Part shown: positions 27,094-35,963 of the stretch, one piece after another | Position numbering within the stretch: the first letter of the stretch is position 1 | Layout of the letters: the number at the start of each line of letters is the position of its first letter | Assembly: GCF_020526085.1 (NCBI RefSeq) | Contig: NZ_CP084874.1 | Coordinates: 3,782,001 to 3,846,000, forward strand | Length of the DNA stretch: 64,000 bases | Source: Klebsiella africana | Lineage (GTDB): Bacteria > Pseudomonadota > Gammaproteobacteria > Enterobacterales > Enterobacteriaceae | Reading direction: 5' to 3' | The notes under the pieces: model-generated | Seen by the model: the letters and a program-made list of their open reading frames with translations, nothing else | Database searches by the model: none | What the model was told of the DNA's origin: nothing | Program-made: the position numbers and the translations under genes

Positions 27094-27389
27094 GCTGAAA
27101 CTGCCGGTGCTGGCGGCCTCAAAATCGCTGAGACGTTTCCGGAAGGCCGGGGCAGCCCGCATGGATGCGGGCTGAGGGCCGTGTTTTGCAGGGACGCTGC
27201 CTCGGCCCGACCCGAAGCCTGCAGGGAAAAGTCGAAGGTACCGCGCAGCGGCGATTTTGCTGGCCGGAGCCCGGGGGTACAGGGGGCGGCGGCGACTGGC
27301 CGCCCCCTGTGCGCTCCCTGCGCCATGAATGACATAACGCAGAAGAAATATTGGGAGCGCAATGTGCGCTGAAGCCACAGATAACATAA
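27094..27389 (+). repeat. 296-bp interspersed element, copy 1
   Basis: It aligns without net gaps to 59253-59548, same orientation, with 17 differences counted by eye (about 94% identity). It contains three perfect hairpins: CAGCCCGCAT-GG-ATGCGGGCTG (27153-27174), ACAGGGGGCGGC with GCCGCCCCCTGT (27279-27310), and AGCGCA-ATG-TGCGCT (27356-27370). All differences between copies fall outside the three. A frame on the minus strand is open in both copies, but two frames are open and the changes alter 7 residues, so coding is doubtful. Confidence 0.8.
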
Positions 27390-27410
27390 GGGACTCCCCG
27401 GCGGTGCTTC

Positions 27411-27443
27411 CCCTCACCCTGGCCCTCTCCCGAAGGGAGAGGG
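27411..27443 (+). repeat. CCCTCACCC-type palindromic repeat, copy B
   Basis: CCCTCACCC, link TGG, then CCCTCTCCC-GAA-GGGAGAGGG. Same family as copies A, C and D in this window. It lies 67 bp from the stop of the converging aminotransferase gene and may act as a hairpin terminator for it. Confidence 0.6.
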
Positions 27444-27509
27444 AACTGTCCGGCTGGCGTTTAGGCCCGTGCAAGCGCGCCGCCGGGCAACAGTATCCGG
27501 CCCCCTCCC

Positions 27510-28847
27510 CTACTTTGCCAGACTGGCAAAGCGAGCAAAGACCGCATCAAAAATCGCCAGCCCCTGCGCCACCTGCTCAGCAGTAATGGTGCACGGCGGC
27601 ACCACGTGGATGCGGTTCTCCACCACAAAGGCCAGCAGCCCGGCTTCGGTCAGGGCCCCTTTGATCGCGGCCATGTCGGCGGCAGTCAGCGGCGTTTTTT
27701 GTTCACGGCTGCTCACCAGCTCCAGCGCCTGGAACAAGCCGCGCCCGCGCACCTCGCCGATAATGGCGTGCTTCTCCGCCAGCGCCTCGAGACCGGGGCG
27801 CAGCACCTCGTTGCCGATAGAGGCCGCGTTCTCAACCACCTTCTCCTCTTTCATCGCGTCGATGGTGGCGACAATCGCCGCCATCGCCAGCGGATGGCCG
27901 GAGTAGGTCAGCCCCCCGGCAAAAAAGTGGTCGTCAAAATAGCGGGCAATCGGCTCGCTAATCAGCACCCCGCCCGCCGGCACGTAGCCCGCGTTAACCC
28001 CTTTGGCAAAGGTCACCAGATCCGGCACCACGCCATCCTGTTCGAAGGCGAACCAGCTGCCGGTACGGCCAAAGCCGGCCATCACCTCATCGAGGATCAG
28101 CACGATGCCAAACTCGTCTGCCAGAGCGCGCACGCCCTGCATATAGCCTGCCGGCGGCACGAGGATCCCGGCGGTGCCGGGGATGGACTCCAGCAGGATC
28201 GCCGCAATAGCCGTCGGCCCCTCGCATTCAATGATCCGCCGCAGATGCGCCAGCGCGCGCTGGCACTCCTCTTCCTCGGTCGCGGCGTTGAACTCGCTGC
28301 GGTAAAGGTAGGGGTTGAAGAAGTGCACATGGCCGCGGGAGAACTCATTCGGCACCCGGCGCCAGTCGCCGGTGGCGGCAATCGCGCTGCCGGTGTTGCC
28401 ATGATAGGAACGATAGGCCGACAGCACCTTATCGCGCCCGGTATAGAGCCGCGCCATGCGAATCGCGTTCTCATTGGCATCCGCCCCGGCATTGGTGAAG
28501 AACACCTTGCTGAAGCCCGCCGGCGCCAGGTCGACGATGCGCTTCGCTGCTTCGCCGCGGGCAAGGTTGGCGGTGGCGGGCGCGATGGTGACCAGGGTCT
28601 CCAGCTGCGCCTTCATGGCCGCCAGTACCCGAGGGTGCTGATAGCCAATGTTGACGTTCACCAACTGGCTGCTGAAATCGAGCCAGGTATTCCCTTCATA
28701 ATCCCATAGCTCGCAGCCTTGCGCCCCGGCGATGACCAGCGGGTTGAGATTGCCCTGCATCGACCATGAATGAAACACATAGGCGCGATCCAATTGCCGA
28801 ACTTCGTCATTGCTTACCGCGACCTCGTTGTGAATTGCCAGCTTCAT
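27510..28847 (-). CDS. Class III PLP-dependent aminotransferase (aspartate aminotransferase family)
   Basis: 445 residues. Class III features are present: NAGADANENAIRMARLYTGR, YRSYHGNTGSAIAATG, the Walker-like LILDEVMAGFGRTGSWFAFE before the PLP site, and the Schiff-base lysine in TFAKGVNAGYVPAGGV, followed by LTYSGHPLAMAA. Such enzymes move an amino group from an omega-amino acid or amine (for example beta-alanine, taurine or putrescine) to pyruvate or 2-oxoglutarate. The donor cannot be told here. It is divergent from an SDR gene across a 180-bp region with a near-ideal palindrome, which suggests joint regulation and linked catabolic steps. Confidence 0.9.
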   Translation of the reverse strand: MKLAIHNEVAVSNDEVRQLDRAYVFHSWSMQGNLNPLVIAGAQGCELWDYEGNTWLDFSSQLVNVNIGYQHPRVLAAMKAQLETLVTIAPATANLARGEAAKRIVDLAPAGFSKVFFTNAGADANENAIRMARLYTGRDKVLSAYRSYHGNTGSAIAATGDWRRVPNEFSRGHVHFFNPYLYRSEFNAATEEEECQRALAHLRRIIECEGPTAIAAILLESIPGTAGILVPPAGYMQGVRALADEFGIVLILDEVMAGFGRTGSWFAFEQDGVVPDLVTFAKGVNAGYVPAGGVLISEPIARYFDDHFFAGGLTYSGHPLAMAAIVATIDAMKEEKVVENAASIGNEVLRPGLEALAEKHAIIGEVRGRGLFQALELVSSREQKTPLTAADMAAIKGALTEAGLLAFVVENRIHVVPPCTITAEQVAQGLAIFDAVFARFASLAK

Positions 28848-28913
28848 ACCCTGCCCTCTCTCATGTCGTAGTGGTTGGCTTCATCATTGGCCTTGGCTGC
28901 GCAAATCGGATAG

Positions 28914-29792
<879 letters not shown>

Positions 29793-29804
29793 GCGAAACC
29801 CGAC

Positions 29805-29837
29805 GCATCCCCTGCCGGCGATACCGGCAGGGGATGC
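29805..29837. terminator. 14-bp perfect hairpin between converging SDR and ABC genes
   Basis: GCATCCCCTGCCGG and its exact reverse complement flank a 5-nt loop. It lies midway between the SDR stop and the stop of the ATPase gene on the other strand, the place of a two-way terminator. The T-run is weak on both sides. Confidence 0.65.
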
Positions 29838-29845
29838 AGGCCGGA

Positions 29846-30607
29846 CTAACGGCTGCTTTGCAGAAACTGCCTGACGCGTTCGGAGTCAGGCTGAGTGAAG
29901 AACTTCTCCGGCGGCGCCTTCTCAATCAGCAGCCCCTTCTCCAGAAACACCACCTCGTTGGACACCTGGCGGGCAAAATCCATCTCGTGCGTCACCACCA
30001 CCATGGTGTAGCCCTCGGCGGCGAGGGCTTTCATTACCCCCAACACCTCATTCACCAGCTCCGGATCCAGCGCCGAGGTCGGTTCATCGAAGAGAATAAC
30101 TTCCGGCGACATCGCCAGCGAACGGGCGATCGCCACCCGCTGCTTCTGCCCGCCGGAGAGGGTGATCGGGTAAACATCGGCTTTGTGCGCCATGCCCACT
30201 TTCTCCAGCTGCTGCATGGCCATGGCCTTCGCCTCGTCCCGCTTCATGCCCTTAACGTGCAGCAGCGCCTCGCTGACGTTCTGCTGCACGGTCAGATGCG
30301 GCCACAGGTTAAAACTCTGAAAGACCATCCCCACCCGCTCGCGAATTTTGGCCAGCTGGCGGTGCGACATCGCCCGGCCGCGCTGTTCATCAATCCCCAG
30401 TCGCTGACCGCCGATATGAATTTCACCGCGGTCCGGCTGTTCCAGCCAGTTCATACAACGCAGCAGGGTGGATTTTCCCGACCCGGACGAGCCGAGAATA
30501 CTCACCACGGTCCCCTTCTCCACCATCAGATTAATATCCCGCAGGACTTCCACATTATCGAACTGTTTGGAGACGTTTTTAACGCTTACGGCAATAGACT
30601 CAGGCAT
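29846..30607 (-). CDS. Polar amino acid ABC transporter ATP-binding protein (GlnQ/HisP type)
   Basis: 253 residues, the usual length. It has Walker A GSSGSGKST (about residues 37-45), the family stretch FNLWPHLTVQQNVSEALLHVKGM, signature LSGGQKQRVAIARSL and Walker B VILFDEPTSALDPELV. It couples ATP hydrolysis to uptake of an amino acid with the two permeases encoded just upstream, overlapping the second by 8 nt. Last gene of a four-gene operon read leftward: binding protein, permease, permease, ATPase. Confidence 0.93.
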   Translation of the reverse strand: MPESIAVSVKNVSKQFDNVEVLRDINLMVEKGTVVSILGSSGSGKSTLLRCMNWLEQPDRGEIHIGGQRLGIDEQRGRAMSHRQLAKIRERVGMVFQSFNLWPHLTVQQNVSEALLHVKGMKRDEAKAMAMQQLEKVGMAHKADVYPITLSGGQKQRVAIARSLAMSPEVILFDEPTSALDPELVNEVLGVMKALAAEGYTMVVVTHEMDFARQVSNEVVFLEKGLLIEKAPPEKFFTQPDSERVRQFLQSSR

Positions 30608-31265
30608 GGCTCATTCCTCTTTTGGCTCCCCAGGCGGTCAGGCGCTTAATCAACAGCTCCAGCAGAATGCTGATCGCCCAGTAAAGCCCAATAGCGACGA
30701 TAAAGGCGTTAAACGGAATAAAATAGGTCGCCTGGACGCTGTTGGCGGCGGCGGTGATCTCCTGAACGGTAATAATGCTCAGGAAAGCGGTGTCCTTCAG
30801 GCAGATAATCAGCTGATTACCGATCAGCGGTAAGGCGGAAGAGACGATATTGGGTAAAATAATCCGCCGGAAAATGGCATAGCGAGAAAAGCCCTGAGCA
30901 ATCGCCGCTTCAATATATCCGCCGGAAAATACCCGCCGCTGGCTGCGCAATATTTCAAAGAAATAGGCGCCATGATAAATAATCAGGGCCAGTAAACCGG
31001 CGGTCCACGGCTCCATGCTAATACCGAGCTGCGGCAGCCCGTAATACAGCAGATAGGCGAGGATCAAAAAAGGGATTGCACGCATCAGGCTGACAAAGCC
31101 TATGATAACCCGGTTAAGGACTTTCTTTTGATATTCACTCAAATAGCACAGCGCAATACCGATAATAAGGGCCGCCAGGGCGGCGGTAATAAACAGTTCG
31201 AGGGTCGCGAATAACCCGGCAATAAAGCTATCGCGTACCGACCAGATAACGCCCCACTGATTCAT
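30600..31265 (-). CDS. Polar amino acid ABC transporter permease
   Basis: 221 residues with about five membrane helices and the HisM/GlnP-type pattern: LMRAIPFLILAYLLYYGLP near residue 65, then GAYFFEILRSQRRVFSGGYIEAAIAQGFSRYAIFRRIILPN, where YIEAAIAQGFSRY is the EAA loop. It forms half of the membrane channel. It overlaps the ATPase gene by 8 nt and follows the other permease gene by 14 nt. Confidence 0.92.
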   Translation of the reverse strand: MNQWGVIWSVRDSFIAGLFATLELFITAALAALIIGIALCYLSEYQKKVLNRVIIGFVSLMRAIPFLILAYLLYYGLPQLGISMEPWTAGLLALIIYHGAYFFEILRSQRRVFSGGYIEAAIAQGFSRYAIFRRIILPNIVSSALPLIGNQLIICLKDTAFLSIITVQEITAAANSVQATYFIPFNAFIVAIGLYWAISILLELLIKRLTAWGAKRGMSHA

Positions 31266-31279
31266 AATACCTCCCGTTG

Positions 31280-31921
31280 CTAGCGCGCCAGGCGCCTGGC
31301 TTTACGTTCCGCGATACCCTGCAGCTTCAACAAACAGCCGATGATCGCCACATACAGCAGGCCGGCGGCGAGGATCGGCGACAGCGGCTCGTAGGTGACC
31401 GAGGAGATACGGTTGGTCACCCGGGTGAGATCCACCACGCCAATCACGGCGATCGCCGGGCTACCTTTGATCAAAAAGGACATCTCATTGACCAGCGCCG
31501 GCAGGCTCTCGATCCACATCTGCGGCAGCATGATGTAGCGGAAGTAGGTCCAGCGGCGCATTCCCACCGACTCCGCTGCCTCCCGCTGTTCGCGCGGAAA
31601 AGTGCGGAAGGCGTTGCGCCAGATTTCAGCGTTAAACGCCGAGGTGTTAAGCGTCAGCGCCACGATGGCGGCCACGTTCTTGTCGAGGTTAATGCCCATC
31701 GTCGGCAGGGAAAGGAACAGAAACAGCACCAGCGTCACCAGCGGCGTCGCGCGGGCCAGACTGATATAGACCACCAGCAGCTGGTCGATCACCGGCAGGC
31801 GCAGCATCCGTACCAGGGCGATCAGCAGGCCCGCCACCACCCCGAAGGCGATAGCGATGGCCGAAATCCAGAGGGTCGTCCATGCGCCTTCGATTAATAA
31901 CTGCCAGGAAATTGCATCCAT
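31280..31921 (-). CDS. Polar amino acid ABC transporter permease
   Basis: 213 residues with about five membrane helices. The HisQ/ArtM-type segment YISLARATPLVTLVLFLFLSLP lies near residue 50, and its core SLARATPLVTLVLF marks the family. FNAEIWRNAFRTFPREQREAAESVGMRRW holds the EAA loop (EQREAAESVGMRRW). Together with the next permease it makes a heterodimeric channel. It starts 47 nt after the binding-protein gene. Confidence 0.92.
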   Translation of the reverse strand: MDAISWQLLIEGAWTTLWISAIAIAFGVVAGLLIALVRMLRLPVIDQLLVVYISLARATPLVTLVLFLFLSLPTMGINLDKNVAAIVALTLNTSAFNAEIWRNAFRTFPREQREAAESVGMRRWTYFRYIMLPQMWIESLPALVNEMSFLIKGSPAIAVIGVVDLTRVTNRISSVTYEPLSPILAAGLLYVAIIGCLLKLQGIAERKARRLAR

Positions 31922-31968
31922 GAGGCCCTCCTTCTCAACAACAGGCGGCGGTCGCCCGCCGCGGAATA

Positions 31969-32820
31969 TTACAGTCCGGCGAGTTTGTGAAACTGTTCCG
32001 GGCTGGTGATCGCCTCGGTCGGCAGGTTGTCATAGGTTTCGCCAAACCATTTTTTCTGCAGCTCGGCGAGCTTGCCGGTCTCCTTCATGTGGTTCATAAA
32101 CTTGGTCATATAGGCCAGCAGCTGCGGCGAGTTTTTCGGGATCGGCCACGCCATATAGCCCGGTCCGGAGACGGCCAACCCTTTGGCGAAGACCTTCGGT
32201 TTGGCTTTCGCCAGGTCGTTTACCGAGATCACCACGTTAATCACGTAATCCAGTCGCTTGTTCGCCAGGTCGGCGTAGGCTTCCGGATAGGAGGGATACT
32301 CCACCACCGGCCCCAGCTTGCCGCCGGTCTTCTCCAGCATCGCCTTCAGCTCCGGCAAACGCGCCAGCAGCGCGCTCCCGGCCTGTAACCCCACTTTTTT
32401 GCCGCTGAGATCGGCAATGGTATTTAGCGAGGTATCGCCTGCGCGTTTGACGAAATAGTGCTGCGCGGAGGCCCAGGGTGGAGTGAAATCAAAGACCTTC
32501 AGCCGCTCATCGGTAATAACCGCCCCGGTTAAGGCCATATCATATTGCCCGGTGGAGACGGCCGCTAATAATCCGGTCCACGGTAATATGCTCTGGTCGA
32601 CATGGAATTTTGCGTACTTACGTAATTCCTCAAGCATATCTTTGTTAAAGCCATCGGCCTGGCCATTATTCATAAAGTTAAACGGCGCATAATCATCTTC
32701 TGTCGCCACTTTCAAGGTGCCGGATTTTTCTATTTCCGGAAGATCGGCCGCGACGGCGTGATAAGAAAAAGCGACCGTTAATACGGCGCTCAGACACATT
32801 GATGCCAATGATTTTTTCAT
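31969..32820 (-). CDS. Polar amino acid ABC transporter substrate-binding protein
   Basis: 283 residues from ATG 32820 (MKKSLASMCLSAVLTVAFSY), preceded by AGGGGTG; the upstream in-frame ATG would put a non-signal tail before the signal peptide. The mature part begins near ADLPEIEKSG, and has TLKVATEDDYAPFNFMNNGQ and GFNKDMLEELRKYA, the SBP_bac_3 pattern. It binds an amino acid in the periplasm. It is the first gene of the operon, divergent from a MocR regulator gene across 240 bp, which makes that regulator the likely controller. Confidence 0.92.
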   Translation of the reverse strand: MKKSLASMCLSAVLTVAFSYHAVAADLPEIEKSGTLKVATEDDYAPFNFMNNGQADGFNKDMLEELRKYAKFHVDQSILPWTGLLAAVSTGQYDMALTGAVITDERLKVFDFTPPWASAQHYFVKRAGDTSLNTIADLSGKKVGLQAGSALLARLPELKAMLEKTGGKLGPVVEYPSYPEAYADLANKRLDYVINVVISVNDLAKAKPKVFAKGLAVSGPGYMAWPIPKNSPQLLAYMTKFMNHMKETGKLAELQKKWFGETYDNLPTEAITSPEQFHKLAGL

Positions 32821-33060
32821 TATTTCACCCCTGATGGATTGGCCAGACGGGTTCATTCCAGAACGCGAAAAGGTTTATGCAAAATAGAGGCCGGGAGGTT
32901 CCGATCCGCGGCGGCTGAATGCGTTTTTAATGTGGGAGCGTTTTGCAATTCCGTATAGAGCCAGATGGGCCGCATCGCTGTGTCAGATGGCGGAAGGGTG
33001 GTATGGAATTTGCTGAGCTTAGCGGGTGGTCGCAATGCGTTATTGCCAAAGGAGCCCCCT
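32821..33060. promoter_or_regulatory. Divergent promoter region, amino acid importer / MocR
   Basis: It contains an inverted pair GCAAAA (32878) and TTTTGC (about 32940) and a direct repeat CAGATGG-like at about 32966 and 32990. MocR proteins commonly bind repeated half-sites in their divergent promoters, but I cannot choose between these. Confidence 0.35.
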
Positions 33061-34524
33061 ATGATCCGTCACCTGTTACACGTTGATTTTCAGCCTGGCC
33101 GCGGTTTGCAGGAGCAGGTGCGAGAGACGCTGGTGAATGCCATTCTCAGCGGGATCTTCGCCGCCGACACCCCGCTGCCCTCCTGTCGCCAGCTGGCCAG
33201 CCAGCTTCGCGTCTCGCGCAACACCACCGCGCTGGTGTTTGAAAGTCTGGTCAACGAGGGCTACCTGATTAGCCGCCCACGAAGCGGTTACTACCTGCAT
33301 CCCGACTATCATGAAGCTTCGCCTGCCGCCGTCGAGAGTGCACCGCAGCGCGAAGCCGCTGCACCACGCTGGGGCGACCGGCTGCAGATGACCCCCAGCC
33401 AGCAGGAGTCGATCCTCAAACCGGCGGGCTGGATGCACTACCGCTACCCGTTTATCTACGGCCAGCCTGATACCCGGCAGTTCCCGCTGGCCACCTGGCG
33501 CTCGGCGGCAAACTGGCTGCACGGCGGGGTGCGCGACCCGGCGTGGGTCATCGACCATATTGACCAGGATGTGCCGATGCTGATCGAGCAGATCCGCACC
33601 CGGGTGCTGCCCAAGCGCGGCATTGTCGCCGCGCCGGATGAAATTCTCATCACCCTTGGCTCGCAAAATGCGCTCTACCTGCTGACCCGACTGCTGCTCT
33701 CTTCCACCACCCGCATTGGCGTCGAAAACCCCTGCTTTCGCGAAGCCATCAACACCTTTCTGCTCGCCGACGCCGAGGTGGTGCCGCACCCGGTTGATGA
33801 AGAAGGGATCGTGCTTAATGAGCGTCCCTGCGATTACTACTATGTCACCCCCGGCCATCAGGTGCCCACCGGGGTGGCGATGAGCAGTGCGCGGCGTCGC
33901 CAGCTGCTGGAGCATGCCGCCCACCATGACGCGGTGATTATTGAAGATGATTATGACTCGGAGAGTAACTTTACCCTCAACCCGCTGCCAGCGCTGAAGG
34001 CCAGCGATCGCAGCGGCCGGGTGGTGTATGTCAGCAGCCTGTCAAAAGCGCTGTCACCGGGGCTGCGGTTGGGGTTTATGGTCGCCGACCCGGACCTGAT
34101 CGACGAGGCGCGCGCCCTGCGCCGGCTGGTCTATCGCCATCCGCCGACCAACATTCAGTACCAGATGGCCCACTTCCTTGCCCAGGGCCATTATGAAACC
34201 CATCTGCGGCGATACCACTACGACTCCGCCCAGCGCTGGGAGCGCCTGCACGCCGCCCTGCAGCGCTATCTGCCGTCGTGTCGCGCGCTGGCGGGGAGCG
34301 AACATGCTAACGCCTTCTGGCTGCAGACCCCGGTGCAGATCAACACCCAGCAGCTCACCTGGCGCGCCGCCCACGCCGGCGTACTGATTGAGCCCGGGGC
34401 GCGCCATTTTCTCAGCGCCGCGCCGCCGGATAACTATTTTCGCATGGGATTCCACGCCATTAACCCTGACGCCATTGCCCAGGGGGTGGAAGTCCTGCGC
34501 GGCCAGCTGGAGCAGATGGGTTAG
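33061..34524 (+). CDS. MocR-family regulator (GntR HTH fused to aminotransferase-like domain)
   Basis: 487 residues from ATG 33061 (MIRHLLHVDFQPGRGLQEQV), preceded by GGAG; farther upstream in-frame codons lie in the promoter region. The GntR winged HTH spans about residues 12-75 (LPSCRQLASQLRVSRNTTALVFESL in sense). A fold-type I aminotransferase domain follows, with VIIEDDYDSESNF and the PLP lysine in YVSSLSKALSPGLRLGFMV. These proteins use PLP plus an amino compound as effector. It is divergent from the amino acid importer and convergent with a second MocR gene, with which it shares the four bases TTAG at the stops. Confidence 0.9.
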   Translation: MIRHLLHVDFQPGRGLQEQVRETLVNAILSGIFAADTPLPSCRQLASQLRVSRNTTALVFESLVNEGYLISRPRSGYYLHPDYHEASPAAVESAPQREAAAPRWGDRLQMTPSQQESILKPAGWMHYRYPFIYGQPDTRQFPLATWRSAANWLHGGVRDPAWVIDHIDQDVPMLIEQIRTRVLPKRGIVAAPDEILITLGSQNALYLLTRLLLSSTTRIGVENPCFREAINTFLLADAEVVPHPVDEEGIVLNERPCDYYYVTPGHQVPTGVAMSSARRRQLLEHAAHHDAVIIEDDYDSESNFTLNPLPALKASDRSGRVVYVSSLSKALSPGLRLGFMVADPDLIDEARALRRLVYRHPPTNIQYQMAHFLAQGHYETHLRRYHYDSAQRWERLHAALQRYLPSCRALAGSEHANAFWLQTPVQINTQQLTWRAAHAGVLIEPGARHFLSAAPPDNYFRMGFHAINPDAIAQGVEVLRGQLEQMG

Positions 34525-35855
34525 CGGTATTGTTCATACTCAACGGCATCGCGCACGCTGAGCAGCGCCGGGCGCAGGCTGTCGAAAGGCACCGATCCGA
34601 GCGCGATGCGCAGCGCCTGTGGGATCGTGGCGGAGACGCAGAACGGCTCGGCGGTCGATACCGAAATACGGCGTTCCATCAGCGCGTTCGCCAGCCGATC
34701 GGCCCGGCTCTCTTCACCCAGAGGCAGCCAGACGAAGTACGAATCGGGATGAGTCACGACGGGAAGCCCACAAAGCACCTCGCGGGCCACCTGCTGCCGC
34801 TGTCGCGCATCCTGTCGTTTCTGCGTTTCAAAGCGGGCCACCGTGCCATCTTCAATCCAGGCGCAGATCAGCGAACTTATCAGCGTCGGCGTATTCCACG
34901 TCGTGGCCCGGATGGCGCGCTCAATCTCCGGCCGGTAGCGCGGCGGAGAGATCACCACGCCCACGCGCAGTCCGGTGGCGATATTTTTTGAAAATCCGGT
35001 GACATACACCGTTCTTTCCGGCGCATAGCTGATCAACGGTGGCGGCGGACGGCTCACCAGCCGGGCGTAGGCGGCATCTTCAATAATCAGCAGGTCGTGC
35101 TGGCGCGCGAGATCGGCCAGCGCCTGCCGCTGCCCGGCGTTGAGCACCCAGCCCAGCGGATTGTGCAGCGTCGGCATGGTATACACCGCCCGCACCCGCC
35201 GCTGCTGGCACAGGGTATGAAGCGCCTGCAGGTCCGGTCCCTCCGGCCGACAGGGGATCGCCGCCAGCTCCAGATGATACAGCGCCGCCAGAACTTTGAA
35301 GCCCGAATAGGTCAGCGCATCCACCGCCACCACATCCCCCGGACGTAACAGCCCCATCACGGTCACCGCCAGCCCGTGCTGTGCACCGTTGACGATCAGG
35401 ACATTTTCCGCGTCCGGGGCAAAGTGCTGGCAGGTTAAATGGCGGGCGATAATGTCCCGCTCGGCGAGCCGTCCGGCATGGGGCTGATAGCGCAGATGCG
35501 AGTCAATATCGCCCGCCATCGCCAGCTGCCTGAGCGCCTCGCGCAGCGCATCGCCCTGCTCCGGCAGCGAAGGGTAGTTGAAATTGAGATCCACGACATC
35601 GGCAGCCACCACCTGCTGATCGACCCCGTGCCCCGGCGGCAGCGAGAGGTCGCGCACGAAGGTGCCGCGGCCGGTTTCGCCGCTGACCAACCCCATCTCT
35701 TCCAGTTCACGGTAGACCCGCGTGGCGGTGGCCAGCGAGAGGCGTTCTTCGGCGGCAAGGGTGCGGTGCGTCGGCAGACGGGTGCCTGCGGGCAGCTGCC
35801 CGCTGCGAATCGCCTGGGCATATCGGTCGACAACGGCTTTATATCGGGCTTTCAT
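34521..35855 (-). CDS. MocR-family regulator (GntR HTH fused to aminotransferase-like domain)
   Basis: 444 residues from ATG 35855 (MKARYKAVVDRYAQAIRSGQ). The GntR HTH covers about residues 5-70, with LPAGTRLPTHRTLAAEERLSLATATRVYRELEEMG as its body. In the aminotransferase-like domain, VNGAQHGLAVTVMGLLRPGD, LLIIEDAAYARLV and the PLP lysine region VTGFSKNIATGLRVG are visible. It is divergent from a DMT-family transporter gene across 108 bp that hold a 10-bp-phased GATTG direct repeat, so it most likely controls that exporter. No strong Shine-Dalgarno sequence precedes the ATG. Confidence 0.9.
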   Translation of the reverse strand: MKARYKAVVDRYAQAIRSGQLPAGTRLPTHRTLAAEERLSLATATRVYRELEEMGLVSGETGRGTFVRDLSLPPGHGVDQQVVAADVVDLNFNYPSLPEQGDALREALRQLAMAGDIDSHLRYQPHAGRLAERDIIARHLTCQHFAPDAENVLIVNGAQHGLAVTVMGLLRPGDVVAVDALTYSGFKVLAALYHLELAAIPCRPEGPDLQALHTLCQQRRVRAVYTMPTLHNPLGWVLNAGQRQALADLARQHDLLIIEDAAYARLVSRPPPPLISYAPERTVYVTGFSKNIATGLRVGVVISPPRYRPEIERAIRATTWNTPTLISSLICAWIEDGTVARFETQKRQDARQRQQVAREVLCGLPVVTHPDSYFVWLPLGEESRADRLANALMERRISVSTAEPFCVSATIPQALRIALGSVPFDSLRPALLSVRDAVEYEQYR

Positions 35856-35882
35856 CGTGAAATGTATCTATGACAATAATTT

Positions 35883-35897
35883 GATTGTATTAGATTG
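35883..35897. promoter_or_regulatory. Phased direct repeat GATTG-N5-GATTG, MocR operator candidate
   Basis: Two GATTG half-sites start exactly one helical turn apart (35883, 35893) between the divergent MocR and DMT transporter genes. Direct repeats are a common MocR target form. Confidence 0.35.
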
Positions 35898-35963
35898 GCC
35901 ACATTACCATCGCCGCTGACGATGCTCAAGCGGGTGCAGCCCATCTGATAACGCGAGGTTAAC

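Larger units (their letters stand above)
26822..27509. repeat. 688-bp gene-free patchwork of interspersed repeats
   Basis: In order: REP-bearing direct repeat copy 1 (26830-26929), a CCCTCACCC-type palindromic repeat in reverse orientation (26934-26966), direct repeat copy 2 (27010-27108), the first copy of the 296-bp element (27094-27389), and the CCCTCACCC-type repeat in forward orientation (27411-27443). Direct repeat copies 1 and 2 are about 100 bp each with the same REP core (GTCGGGTGGCGC…TTACCCGAC) and both end CTGAAACTGCCGGT, the first bases of the 296-bp element. Open frames here on both strands have no recognisable protein. Confidence 0.75.

Noticed and set aside
27003..27362. Minus-strand frame (119 codons) inside the 296-bp element, matched by a similar frame at the second copy
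   Set aside because: Both copies are open in more than one frame. About 12 base differences give 7 residue changes, and conservation follows the hairpins, not codons. No ribosome-binding site is seen. Kept as a repeat, not a gene.
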